Shown piece by piece: positions 55,048 through 64,000 of a DNA stretch of 64,000 nt (position 1 is its first letter; the number at the start of each line of letters is the position of its first letter). The notes beneath the pieces were generated by a model that was not told the DNA's origin, ran no database searches, and was given only the letters and a program-made list of their open reading frames with translations. The stretch comes from Hyphodiscus hymeniophilus (Eukaryota > Ascomycota > Leotiomycetes > Helotiales > Hyphodiscaceae): positions 310,001 to 374,000 of the forward strand of contig VNKQ01000004.1 in the NCBI GenBank assembly GCA_016508695.1, written 5' to 3'. Position numbers and translations under genes: made by a program.

Positions 55048-57332
55048 ATGGACAACATCCCAAACATCGGCTCCTTAGCCTCAGCCTCAGCCTTACCGTA
55101 CACCCTCGCATCGCACGCAACCCCAAACTTTTCCACGTCTATCCCAGTACATGCACCAGTCTGGCCTCCCTCAAAAAGACGTTTGCAACTCTCCTCCGCA
55201 GAATGGGAAGAACTGAAGCCTACGATCGAGCGCTTATACATCGATGAGGAAAGACACTTCAAAGACGTCAGAGTAATACTGGAGACGAATCATAACTTCA
55301 TGCCCTCGTAAGTATTACGTTTACTCCGGAATAAAGATGAATGACTGTGAAGCGATAGGTGTTAACAGTTGACAGAAAGAAAATGTTCGATGATAAGATC
55401 AAGAAATGGGGATTGAGGAAGAACGCCACTCGGGATCAACGAAAAGTTATTCTCGAGGAACTGCATGATGAAGGAGTTGTAAAGGATTCAAAGGGACTGT
55501 CGGTAAAGCTAAATCCTGCAAAGATTGAGCGCTGGGAGAGGGAGGAGAAGATGACGGGATCGCTCGGATCTTCGACGGAAAATGGAAAGCGAAAAGCAGC
55601 GGTACCCGGCTCAAAAGCCGCAGTTCAGAGGCTAGCTGATCGAGCACTCTCTCCGCTCAGAGAGATCATTGAGATCCATGCCGGATCTCCAGAGCTAGAA
55701 GAGCAACCGCGGACAATGTGGGATATGGCAAATATACCCGGATCACCAAAATTGAGCAGTTTCTATGCTTTCCTTAAAATCGCCGAAGACTTTCCCCTTC
55801 CAACTCCTTTATCTTTGGCACCAAGAGATCCAGGTTTCATAACTTGCGATGACTGGAACGACCTTGTCCGGGTACCGCCTGATACCACTACAACATCCTG
55901 CGACGAAAGCTCCACAGCAGTAGCTCGATCATCAAACAATCGTCGACGTTCAACAAGTCCATCAGAGCTGTTAATTTGCCAATGGCTCGTGCAGATCGAG
56001 AGACCTTGGACTCCTTTGAACGAAGTGTCCCTCTTTCCGATCAGCCTGAAAATTCGCAAGACTCGAACAGGGACATACCTCAAGATTACCCCGGCGAAAT
56101 CGGTCAGATTGGAGATCACTGTGAGAGAAGACCGTATCGGGAAGATGCAGAAGATTTTCCCACCAGATCACCAGGGATTTGTGGCTGAGATGCATAACCT
56201 TGGCCGTCTCTACCAAAGGGCAGGGAAGTACGACCTTGCAGAATGCATGTATCAACGAGCTGCCCTTGCCAGACAAAAGAGTCTCGGAACTTGCGACGAA
56301 GACACAATAAATTTATATCTGAGCATTATCGAGATGAAATACTACTTTGGTGCAGTCTCCGAAGCATTGACATTGTGCGAGGATCTCCATGCTAAGATAC
56401 AAAAGCTATTCAATGCCAGCCATAGATTGGCATTTCTATCACGGTCTGTCTTGGGCGGCATTCTGGCCACCCTTGAGAGATATGAAGAAGCCGAAAGTTT
56501 AGGAAGAGAAGCTCTGCAGATTGCACTTGGTGAATTTGGACATAAAAATGCAACAACATCTGAGGCGATACATAACTTGGGCTACACAATGGGACTTAGA
56601 GAAAAAACTACCGCGCAAGCCGAACAGCTTTTGTCTACTGCTTTGCAAATAGCTACGCAAATTGCACGCAATTCCGGAGAGAATTATCAAGAGACTAGAA
56701 GCGATCTCGGTTTCGTTCTAAAGCAACAAGGGCGGTATGAAGAGAGCTGCAAGATGTTTAAGGTCGCGGCAAAGTGGTTGATTCTCAACCATGGGATGGA
56801 CCATCCATACACGATGAATACAATTGCAGGGCTTTCAAGTTCGTTAGCAAAGTCTGGACAACTGGAGGAAGGCGAACGTCTTCTTCGGCAGGTCTTATCG
56901 AGATATACACAGACACTCGCCTCAACACCAAACATGTGCTACCTTCTGGGAGAGCTTGCCGCCCTTACGGTTAAGTTAGGTTGCTGGACAGAAGCAGCGG
57001 AGATATATGAGCAGTTGTTGCGATATATGTCAGAACTTTATGGCCCGCTTCACGGATACACGATGTGGGCTCGAGAGCGACTTGACGAGTACTACGAAAT
57101 GCAAGGACTCTACAACGACCGAGCAGCGTTTCAGGATAAGCTGAAGTCTATCTTAGAGAGCAAGCCAGACTTTTCAAAGATCCTCACTAAAAGGCGAAAG
57201 TACGGTCGAATCAGCGGAGCGAGGGACGATGATTCGGAAGACGAGGTGGAAGAAATTCGGCCGGAGAAAAGGAGGCGAAACATGACCTGTACTTTCAACT
57301 TCAGAGCAGAGCAGGACCGAGTAGAGGAGTAG
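55048..57332 (+). CDS. Clr5-domain protein with TPR repeats
   Basis: Exons 55048-55307 and 55376-57332 (68-bp intron), giving 738 residues. The intron splits the N-terminal Clr5 domain (about 48-105): WEELKPTIERLYIDEERHF, then FMPSKKMFDDKIKKWGLRKN, the classic end of Clr5. The acceptor at 55375 is the only one that keeps the frame; an AG seven bases earlier would give a stop. From about 320 to 560 there are TPR-like helices (MHNLGRLYQRAGKYDLAE, LGGILATLERYEEAESL, LGFVLKQQGRYEESCKMF, LSSSLAKSGQLEEGERLL), similar to fungal TPR arrays with the D-P-x-x-x-H/Y linker. The C-terminus has an acidic-then-basic tail with a possible nuclear signal PEKRRR. Clr5 is linked to heterochromatin in fission yeast; partners here are unknown. 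Confidence 0.85.
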
Positions 57333-57756
57333 GACAGAATATGAAAACTACATAGCGGTTTTATTATGAAAGAAACTTTCCCAAGGCGCTGGCCCTTATG
57401 GTGATTTTGCACATTCAGGACTCCCCATATACAAGTGGCATCGTAACATGACCCCCATTCACGTGTCTAGTACTGAATCGAGCAACTTTCGAGGCACTTG
57501 CCAAGCCGACTGCAGAGATCGTAAAGGAGATTCTAGGTCACTATAGACCCCAGCTCCGAGCAGTCGTCACAGTATTGCAGCCTTAATAGAGAGATCAAAA
57601 GTGCCGCGAGGCAAACAGACTATGACTGAATTGGTATCAAGATGCCGCTGTCACTCCAAAAATAAATCTCATCGACTTCTGTACCCACACAAAGCACCTC
57701 CCGCTCCAAACGCTCCAAACCATCGAGTTCCAGGGTCCCATCGCTAAAACAAAATT
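57333..57756. other. Intergenic region between convergent genes
   Basis: 3' flanks of the Clr5-TPR and VHS-GAT genes only. Confidence 0.5.
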
Positions 57757-59393
57757 CTAATACCGATAGACAGGAGCCTTAGCCCCAGCTTTCGCACCAT
57801 ATCCCCTATCGTCCTCATCCTCATCCTCTTCCTCGACGTCATCACCAGCAGCATGCATTGTAAGCTTTCCCAGACTACTATCTTGTCTTCCAACATAGCT
57901 TTGCGTCTCTTTAAAGCCCGGATGATACGGTTCAATACCCAGCCTGTCATTGAATTGTCCCGTGGCTACCGGGGCTCGATCTTCAGAGAACGGAGCACGC
58001 GCGCCTGAACTTCCAGTTGAAGCGGCTTGAGGATCGTTGAACGGGTTCACAGCTTCTTCGTCGTCGGATAGATTTGGTGCATAGTCTCCTGGTGGTGGGA
58101 TTTGAGGGGCTTTCTTTGAGGCAGTGGTTATACGTACGGGGGTAGGGGCGATGATGGGTATTGGCTGTTTGTTCACTTGAGATGGCGGCGGTCCAGGGGG
58201 TGGCGAGAAACCGGATTCTGTTCTCGATGGAGGCACATATGCACTATCCCTTGCTGGTGGAGGCGTGGGTGTTCCTGTTCCAAGACCTGCTGCCTTCCTC
58301 GCATTTAAAACTGCTCGTTGATGTTGGTTCATTGCCTTGCCCAGCTGTTCGTTCGTCTCAATTAACGTCTCCATCGTATCATTATCTGGACTGGGGTTCT
58401 CGGAAATCATATAGGCTTGTATAGATCGCGACGCTGATTGACAACGGTCGGCAAATTCTTTGATGAGGTCTGAGCTCATAACTTCGGAGGGAGGGGTCGA
58501 TTGGGTAAGTTGAGAGAGGAGTTTGGCGGACGTTCGTGCTTCTTCGATGCGTGAGGCTAGTTCTTGGGGATCAGGGAGACGCTTGGTGTGGTGGTTTCTT
58601 GCGAAATAGTTTTGATTGTCGAAGTGAGGGGCGTTCAATGTTCGTGGTCCGGTTGGGCCCTTTTGCTTGTCAGCTTAAGGTCAATTGCTGAGCAAGATAG
58701 ACAGGCTCACATGTATCTTAACCATCCTCTCATGCTCCTTCTTCCACATCTCATTCAACTTCAATAATCCCTCATCTTCTGCCTTCTCCCTGGAAAACGT
58801 ATCCAACGTCTCCATCAAAATCTGCTTTACACTCGGATCTCTGCCTACCCTAAGCAGTTCCTTAACAGCCTCCACAAACTTCACATCCACATTTCGTGTA
58901 AACGTTTTCCCTGGATTGTCCGACAATATCCTGATCAGCATTATGGCATTGTACTGTATGTAAGGTTTGGAGAAGTTTTCTTTCGAGAGGAACTTTCTAA
59001 TAACGACGGCGCATTCTTTGGCTGCGTTTGGAGAAGACTCGGCGGATTCGACGATCGTGGGAAGAAAGAGCACTTCTTCGCCCGAGCCTTGGGGCCCTCC
59101 AGACTCGCAGAACAGTCGCTATGCAACATTAGCTTCATGTTATCCCTCTTCCCTCGCACCATAGATTCCATACATACCACACTGCGCGCCGCATTAGCCT
59201 CGGGCGTATCAAGCTGTGAGTCGGCTACTCCACCTCCATCCACGGGATTTGAGTCTCTTGCTGCTAACAAACATCAGTGTCTTTCTTGCTCCGAAGGGGA
59301 TGCGTTGGGGCGTTGCGGGATAGATTTAAACTCACGCTTGCGCTTCAGGGAGCCTAGCATGCGGTTCATGTTCATACTTTTCATGGCTTTCAT
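57757..59393 (-). CDS. LSB5: VHS-GAT domain protein (Lsb5-like), endocytic/vacuolar sorting
   Basis: Four exons: 59393-59336, 59260-59178, 59118-58711 and 58659-57757, giving 483 residues. It opens MKAMKSMNMNRMLGSLKRK. The VHS-like superhelix spans about 25-185 (AARSVRLFCESGGPQ, YIQYNAIMLIRILSDNP, LLKLNEMWKKEHERM). A GAT three-helix bundle follows (about 205-300, RTSAKLLSQLTQSTPPSEVM...MNQHQRAVLNARKAAG). A Pro-rich tail carries PPPGPPP and an NPF motif (AVNPFNDP), then an acidic patch near the end. VHS plus GAT plus NPF is the arrangement of yeast Lsb5, which binds ubiquitin and actin regulators at endosomes. The exon 2 acceptor is TAGCAG (NAGNAG), so one Ala may be alternative. Confidence 0.85.
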
Positions 59394-60300
59394 GATTGCG
59401 GTACTTCTTCAATTCTTGGCCAACTAAAGGCAGATAGGATTCAATTTGCAAGTCGAGACGCGTTTGATTCTTGGTGGTTGTTTGAATTGCTTTTGCTTTG
59501 CTCAGCAGTGTCACACTCCGGGGTCCGTTTCGATTCGCTTCGTCAGTGCCGAAAATAACGCTCTCCTTTCGTCTGCCAAATCCTCCTTCCTTCAACAAAA
59601 ATGCAATATCCGATTTGAAGAGGCAGAGCTCGGGGATAACGACGTTTTCTATCACTTCGTGGCAAGGAGACGTTGAAGCTTCACGCTATCGTCGTCGGCC
59701 TCGTCATTGGTGGTGCGTGGATTTGGAGCGCCAAGAATGCACAGCCTCAATCGATGAGCGTGATATGGCTGTTGGCCCTCGAGTCTCGGGAGAAGAATTG
59801 GAATCAAGCCTTCTGCCTTTAGGTTGATGGTCAATTTCAACGTCGTCGCATGACCGGGGATTTCTTGGCTGTAAGGGGAAAGGAAATGGGGGCATGAAAC
59901 GCGTGTTCAAATGTCACTTTGGGGTGTGGAGGAGAGTAAATAGACTTGGGCGGGTCATGTGTGGAGAAATGACCAGATCTGATATGAACACTAGGGCCAG
60001 AATGGCAGATTAATATTTATTTTTTGATTCCAGACTATGTACAGTCTAATAGGCAATGATTTGAACCTCCTAACTCCATGGGTATCCAATGTCCAATGGC
60101 CCGGCTCATTCTGTCGTAGCAAGTATTAAATAATGTTGTCTCTCAAACGTTGATGGCTTTCTTCCCAGGGAGCAGGAATCGTCCTCCTGGAGCTGAGCGT
60201 TCTGGTAGCGTATAAGCTGGCTTAGAAGTCGGCCCTCAGCGCCTCTCTCTGTCCATTTCTGGTTCTGCTTTCCTCAATTCACAAAGTCTCCTCTGACCGA
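59394..60300. other. Intergenic region, no gene seen
   Basis: Between two minus-strand genes. Frames on both strands at 59446-59910 overlap each other and have no motifs; the area should contain the VHS-GAT promoter and the Sfk1 3' UTR. Confidence 0.5.
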
Positions 60301-61294
60301 CTAAAAATTCCTTGAAGGCACAGCAGGTTCGGTATAATGGCCATTGCCGTTGTTTGCCGTGCCATTGGAATACGCATGTTGCTCCTGGGCCACACCTCCT
60401 GGGTATCCTCTGTCCCTAGCCTCCTGCTCCATGGCCGTCGCCATCTCGACCTCTGTCTCCCTACTCTCGTATTTATTCCCAAATCCATCTTTGTAGATCA
60501 CGGCGGGGATGAAATCGATGAAGAAACTCCAGACGTAGAATGTGTAGACGAATGCGATGACCCATTCAACAACCGCGGCTGGATTGTACTTCTCTCGGTC
60601 GCGTAGTACACCGAATGCAATGGCAAGACCAAGCTCCAAAAATATGAAAGCTAACTTGATCCAAAATGACATTCGGAGGTGTCGATGTTCACGGTGATGC
60701 ATCCCCAAACGTTGATATTCTGCACAGATGAAAATCGCTGAGACAATATAGCCACCGCTATCTCATGTTAGTGAGGATATCTTCAATGGCAATTGTTACG
60801 GAAATGATAGGGGAAAATGGTTAGGAAAAGTACCTACATAAAAATCACCAAGCAGGCATCATGTGCCTTGTGGTGACTGACATCATTTAAGCATGTCAGA
60901 ATAATGAGTCCAATCATCCCAACAAATGCGGCAATGATCGAGCATATGGATAGTATCTTTTGTCCTTTAGAATCATTGCGCACCAATCGTCCACGGTGTC
61001 GAAGCCAGCGTTCGACGATGAATGTCAGGGTGAACGTTACGACACTGGTAGATCCGGCAGCGATGAAGAGAGGTTGGAGTTGATGGGCTCCAATGTCGGA
61101 AATGTATCTGAAGAACGTCAGTTTACTCAAAATGCAGGGTGATTAGGCACGAACGCAATATTTTGAGTTGGCCCTTCCGGCGTGAGGTGCCGAGAACCCT
61201 CCTTGACAGTCCACCATAGCAGCATGCCCAACAGCATTCCTAGCCATACGAAGCCAGAAAAGATGGGCACGATCCAATAACTTATTCCATACAT
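60301..61294 (-). CDS. SFK1: Sfk1/Frag1/DRAM-family membrane protein
   Basis: Three exons: 61294-61155, 61107-60838 and 60757-60301, giving 288 residues. Six hydrophobic segments are visible, beginning SYWIVPIFSGFVWLGMLLGML, and the family signature appears as AERWLRH-like VERWLRHRGRL, KILSICSIIAAFVG, YIVSAIFICAEYQRLGMHHR and SFWIKLAFIFLELGLAIAFG. The C-terminal tail is hydrophilic (Asn/Gly/Ala-rich). Yeast Sfk1 supports PI4-kinase signalling and lipid asymmetry at the plasma membrane. The first donor is GC|GTTCGT, chosen because only this gives QNIAYISDIGAH in frame; the nearby GTGCCT would not. Confidence 0.9.
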
Positions 61295-63067
61295 TTTGGC
61301 GGTCCAATTTCGCACTGCGCTGTGAAGTAGAGCAATCCCGACTGAAAGTAGATATGATCTCAGGAAACCGCGGGGTGAATGAATCTTTCTCGTCAAGCGC
61401 AAATCAGATATTAGAAGGTCAATGGAGAAGAAAAGACAACGACGACAAATGTAGAGAATATAAGTAAGCTTTAAAATTGAGTACGATTACGTCGCAAGCA
61501 GAAAACCAAAGATAAACTCCAACATTTGAACTTTTTTGTGGCGCTACACGTCATATCAGTGGCTTCCGAAGCAACCGGGTGCGTTCGGTCATCAAGCACG
61601 CTAAAGTCACCAACTTTCGCCGAATCCGACGATTTGTGGAGGAGGACTCAGCATTTTGATCATGGATAATTCCAACGTGCGCAGTACAGTAATCAGACTG
61701 CTTCTTCGAGAAGCGCCAACAGAAGTTATCTCCGCAGTCCAGGGACTTTGAAGAGTGCTTCGGAGTGTGTAGAATGGACTCCTTTCCTACTTATTCCTTT
61801 CGAGACGGATCTGCCGGCTCAGAACGCAATGGAATGGTGCTTCGAGAGGGAAAAGCTCATAAGTGCAAGTGTATCCTGCACGAAACAAGATCGGGAGTTC
61901 GATAACATCGCAGTGAAGAGAATGCCTCTTGTTCTTTGCTTTTCTTTTTCTTTTTCCTTTTCCTTTACGCTTATGGCATGCCTCGCATCCCACGACGCTT
62001 GTCTTTTGACATTTTGGGTTACTTGACCAAAACTGGCTTATTAAACATGAAGCTAGGATTGCAGACAATTCCAGAGAGGAATATGCAACTGTTGTTGGAG
62101 AACAGTCGAGAGATGTCGTCGGGTTACGATTATGGGCCGAAATGATCAAAAGCCGCTTGCCTTCGCTTGGCACCCTCCATCTCGTGTGGCTTCTTCCATC
62201 ATCCAGTTCCTCATCGTTAGCGAAAGATTCCATGAGAATTGGCCAGCGTTGGTGGTATAACTCTTATATCCAGAAAACCGTATGGGTATTTCATTTGCCA
62301 TCCACTCGATTGGCGATCCCCATAACCGGTGGGTTTGGCAAAGACTCGTTCGCCATCCTCTGAAGCCGGAATGGTCCCGGTTTGAGAGTGGTGACGGCCC
62401 CGCTGTCCTGAGTGAATTCCCAGAAAGTCCCATCTCGACCCTAGAAGAAGTTTCTTTTGGAGGATGGAATCTTACTTACATAATTCTGCCCTAAATATTT
62501 TTTCCATTTCATCGTTGCAGACCCTACTATCAAATAGCAATCAAGTGGTTTAACTTCCCTTTTTTATTCCATCTCCTTCAGTAAGTGAGGGTGAGTTGGA
62601 TGAGGTTGCTAGGAAGGCTCTTTTGGGACCAAATGAAGGGCGTGTTGGGGCTGGTAATCAAAGGGGCAAGTAGAGAACAGTCAGAAGAAGGTTGCATATT
62701 TTACAACTTATCATAAAGGTTCCAGTATAAAAAACATTCCAAGAGTCTTCTGGTAATATCAACCCCCTTACATTTCCTATGCTAGGAAGGCCCGACTGAT
62801 AAAGGGGTGATGTTCCTTTTGAATCGATACAAGGTGTCGATGCAACTCAGGCAAGTGCGACTCAACAGGCCAAAATGCTATGGAGTCATGACCGAGCAGG
62901 AATCTTGATTGGTTTGAGGAAAGAACGAACCGCTGGTCAAGTCGTAGTCAACCTGAAGTCATCGTCTCGACCTCATATCGATTCTAATCCCATTCTAAAA
63001 TTCACCCCACCATCTTAAGCTTGCGCATCAGGACAAAGTCACATCCCGATATCAATGACGATTCGAC
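61295..63067. other. 1.8-kb intergenic region with weak coding-like traces
   Basis: No gene is supported. A CT-rich tract lies at 61936-61970. On the plus strand from 62132 a frame reads MGRNDQKPLAFAWHPPSRVASS, stops at a TAA near 62255, and continues in the same frame to 62494 with WVWQRLVRHPLKPEWSRFESGDG. This could be a decayed gene but is not identified. Confidence 0.4.
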
Positions 63068-63871
63068 ATGCCATCCACAAGAAACCAACCCAAGGACCTT
63101 TCCGAAGCCGAGCTTCCAAGGGAGACACTGGATAAGAAAAAGGACGATGTCAAAAGCTTGGATGACCGACTAGATAGACTTGAGGAAGAATACGAGTTCG
63201 CCGTGAATGATGGGCGGTCCCCTTCGAAGTTCACCAAGGAACGCTGGGAGAATCTCAAAGATCGGCTCAAAATTATGCATGGGGTTCTGTGCGCGGAGAC
63301 CGCTTTAGTCCTTACGGACTTCCCGCCGTCTTGGTTCATGCTGCAAAAGGGGTTCACTGCTGCGGAGGATGATGTCGAAGCTCTGGAGAGGGACGCGTTC
63401 AAACTCAAGAAAGCGGCGGACAACGATCCACGAGGCCTCGATGGAAATTACGAAGGTGCTGTACGTGTACCCGAGAATGCATTGAGTACCCGGGCCTCAG
63501 CTCGACCAGGGTCTATGAGAGGAGGTGAACGGTCGTCTTCTGAATCAGAAGACTTGTTCGTGGAGCAGGGATCCGGAGTTGAGGACATGGAGCACGCGAG
63601 AGAAGGTGAACGATCGGCTTCTGAATCAGAAGATTTGTTTGTGGAGCAGGGATCCGGAGTTGAGGACATGGAGCACGCGAGAGGAGGTGAACGGTCGGCG
63701 TCTGAATTAGAAGAATTGTTCGTGGAGCAGGGATCCGGAGTTGAGGACATGGAGCACGCGAGAGGTGGTGAACGGTCGGCTTTTGAACCAGAATACTTGT
63801 TCGTGGAGGAGGAATTCGGATTTGAGGATATGGAACATGCGAGCGATTGGGGTAAAGAGAAATTGGTTTAG
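63068..63871 (+). CDS. Orphan protein with 27-residue tandem repeats
   Basis: Single frame of 267 residues. The N-terminal half is charged and helix-rich, with a likely coiled coil near 24-45 (KKDDVKSLDDRLDRLEEEYEF) and no recognised domain. Residues from about 152 to 258 are four tandem copies of a 27-residue acidic unit (GERSASESEDLFVEQGSGVED, then MEHAR), the last one diverged. No signal peptide or membrane segment is seen. Low similarity to known families plus the expanded acidic repeat suggests a lineage-restricted gene; it could still be a chance frame, but its codon structure and repeat frame-keeping argue for coding. Confidence 0.6.
   Translation: MPSTRNQPKDLSEAELPRETLDKKKDDVKSLDDRLDRLEEEYEFAVNDGRSPSKFTKERWENLKDRLKIMHGVLCAETALVLTDFPPSWFMLQKGFTAAEDDVEALERDAFKLKKAADNDPRGLDGNYEGAVRVPENALSTRASARPGSMRGGERSSSESEDLFVEQGSGVEDMEHAREGERSASESEDLFVEQGSGVEDMEHARGGERSASELEELFVEQGSGVEDMEHARGGERSAFEPEYLFVEEEFGFEDMEHASDWGKEKLV
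63521..63844 (+). repeat. 81-bp minisatellite, four copies, in coding frame
   Basis: The word GGTGAAC recurs at 63524, 63605, 63686 and 63767, exactly 81 bases apart. Copies 1-3 are nearly identical, copy 4 has many substitutions. The period is divisible by three, so copy-number change would not break the gene. Confidence 0.9.
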
Positions 63872-64000
63872 TTGGGGTTCTTAGGATGGAGGATCGAACG
63901 ATTGCGTTCCCAGGAGCATATGACTTATCGAAGATCCAATGCTTAAGGGGATTGGAGCGATTAGGGTACACAGGACATTAAATTATTGAACGCACAGTGC

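Noticed and set aside
63521..63844. CRISPR-like regular repeats
   Set aside because: Repeats are 81 bp with no unique spacers, in a eukaryotic coding frame.
63513..63971. 152-codon antisense frame over the 81-bp repeat
   Set aside because: The repeat period is a multiple of three, so all frames stay open; composition favours the plus strand.

Overview
The window is chromosomal DNA of a filamentous ascomycete. The evidence is many protein-coding genes on both strands, short GT-AG introns (mostly 43-110 bp) with CTAAC/CTGAC-like branch points, and fungus-specific families: Zn2Cys6 regulators, Clr5-TPR, DUF3632, Sfk1, a TRI12-type MFS pump and an apple-domain secreted protein. The gene models resemble Leotiomycetes (Helotiales-like), but that taxonomic guess is inference. 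I saw no rRNA, tRNA, CRISPR array, complete transposon or viral gene.

Layout: a MYND-finger protein (1655-2508) converges on a GH13 enzyme (2719-4701). The SEA-complex subunit Sea3/Mtc5 (5491-9957) diverges from the E2 enzyme Ubc13 (10613-11236). A 3.1 kb gene-poor stretch with an arrestin-like remnant precedes an MFS transporter (14398-16465) and a DUF3632 protein (17494-19112). Next come a possible small protein, an AAA+ ATPase (21537-23702) divergent from a Gid7-like WD40 protein (25241-26443), and a UBX protein (27332-28919) divergent from PAN3 (29531-32228). LSM7 (32584-33166) is divergent from a protein with an internal zinc cluster (33543-35586), followed by a secreted Cys-rich protein (36141-37096). 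A repeat-rich coiled-coil protein (38789-40939), a clear pseudogene (41410-42690), a six-exon Zn2Cys6 regulator with an 18-nt microexon (43006-44839) and a large class 3 lipase (45307-48846) follow. The last part holds GNA1 (50534-51529), an LRR/F-box-like pseudogene (52392-53018), a small basic-N-terminus protein (53514-53984), a Clr5-TPR protein (55048-57332), a VHS-GAT protein (57757-59393), an Sfk1-family membrane protein (60301-61294) and a protein with an 81-bp minisatellite (63068-63871).

There is no biosynthetic cluster or operon-like unit. Most genes are independent housekeeping functions: mRNA decay (PAN3, LSM7), ubiquitin signalling (UBC13, UBX, Gid7-like), TORC1 control (Sea3), endocytosis and membranes (VHS-GAT, Sfk1, lipase) and chitin precursor synthesis (GNA1). 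Conserved genes tend to be paired head to head over 0.4-1.5 kb, which suggests shared promoters. The less conserved material (repeat proteins, pseudogenes, secreted protein, regulators) lies between them.

Exon boundaries were deduced by eye from splice signals, reading-frame continuity and remembered family patterns. They have not been checked against RNA or a database. I found no convincing new multi-gene system. The most unusual items are the apparently mutated splice acceptor in the MYND gene, the pseudogene with two in-frame stops and a frameshift, the near-identical repeats in two orphan proteins, and three long perfect palindromes centred on CACGTG.
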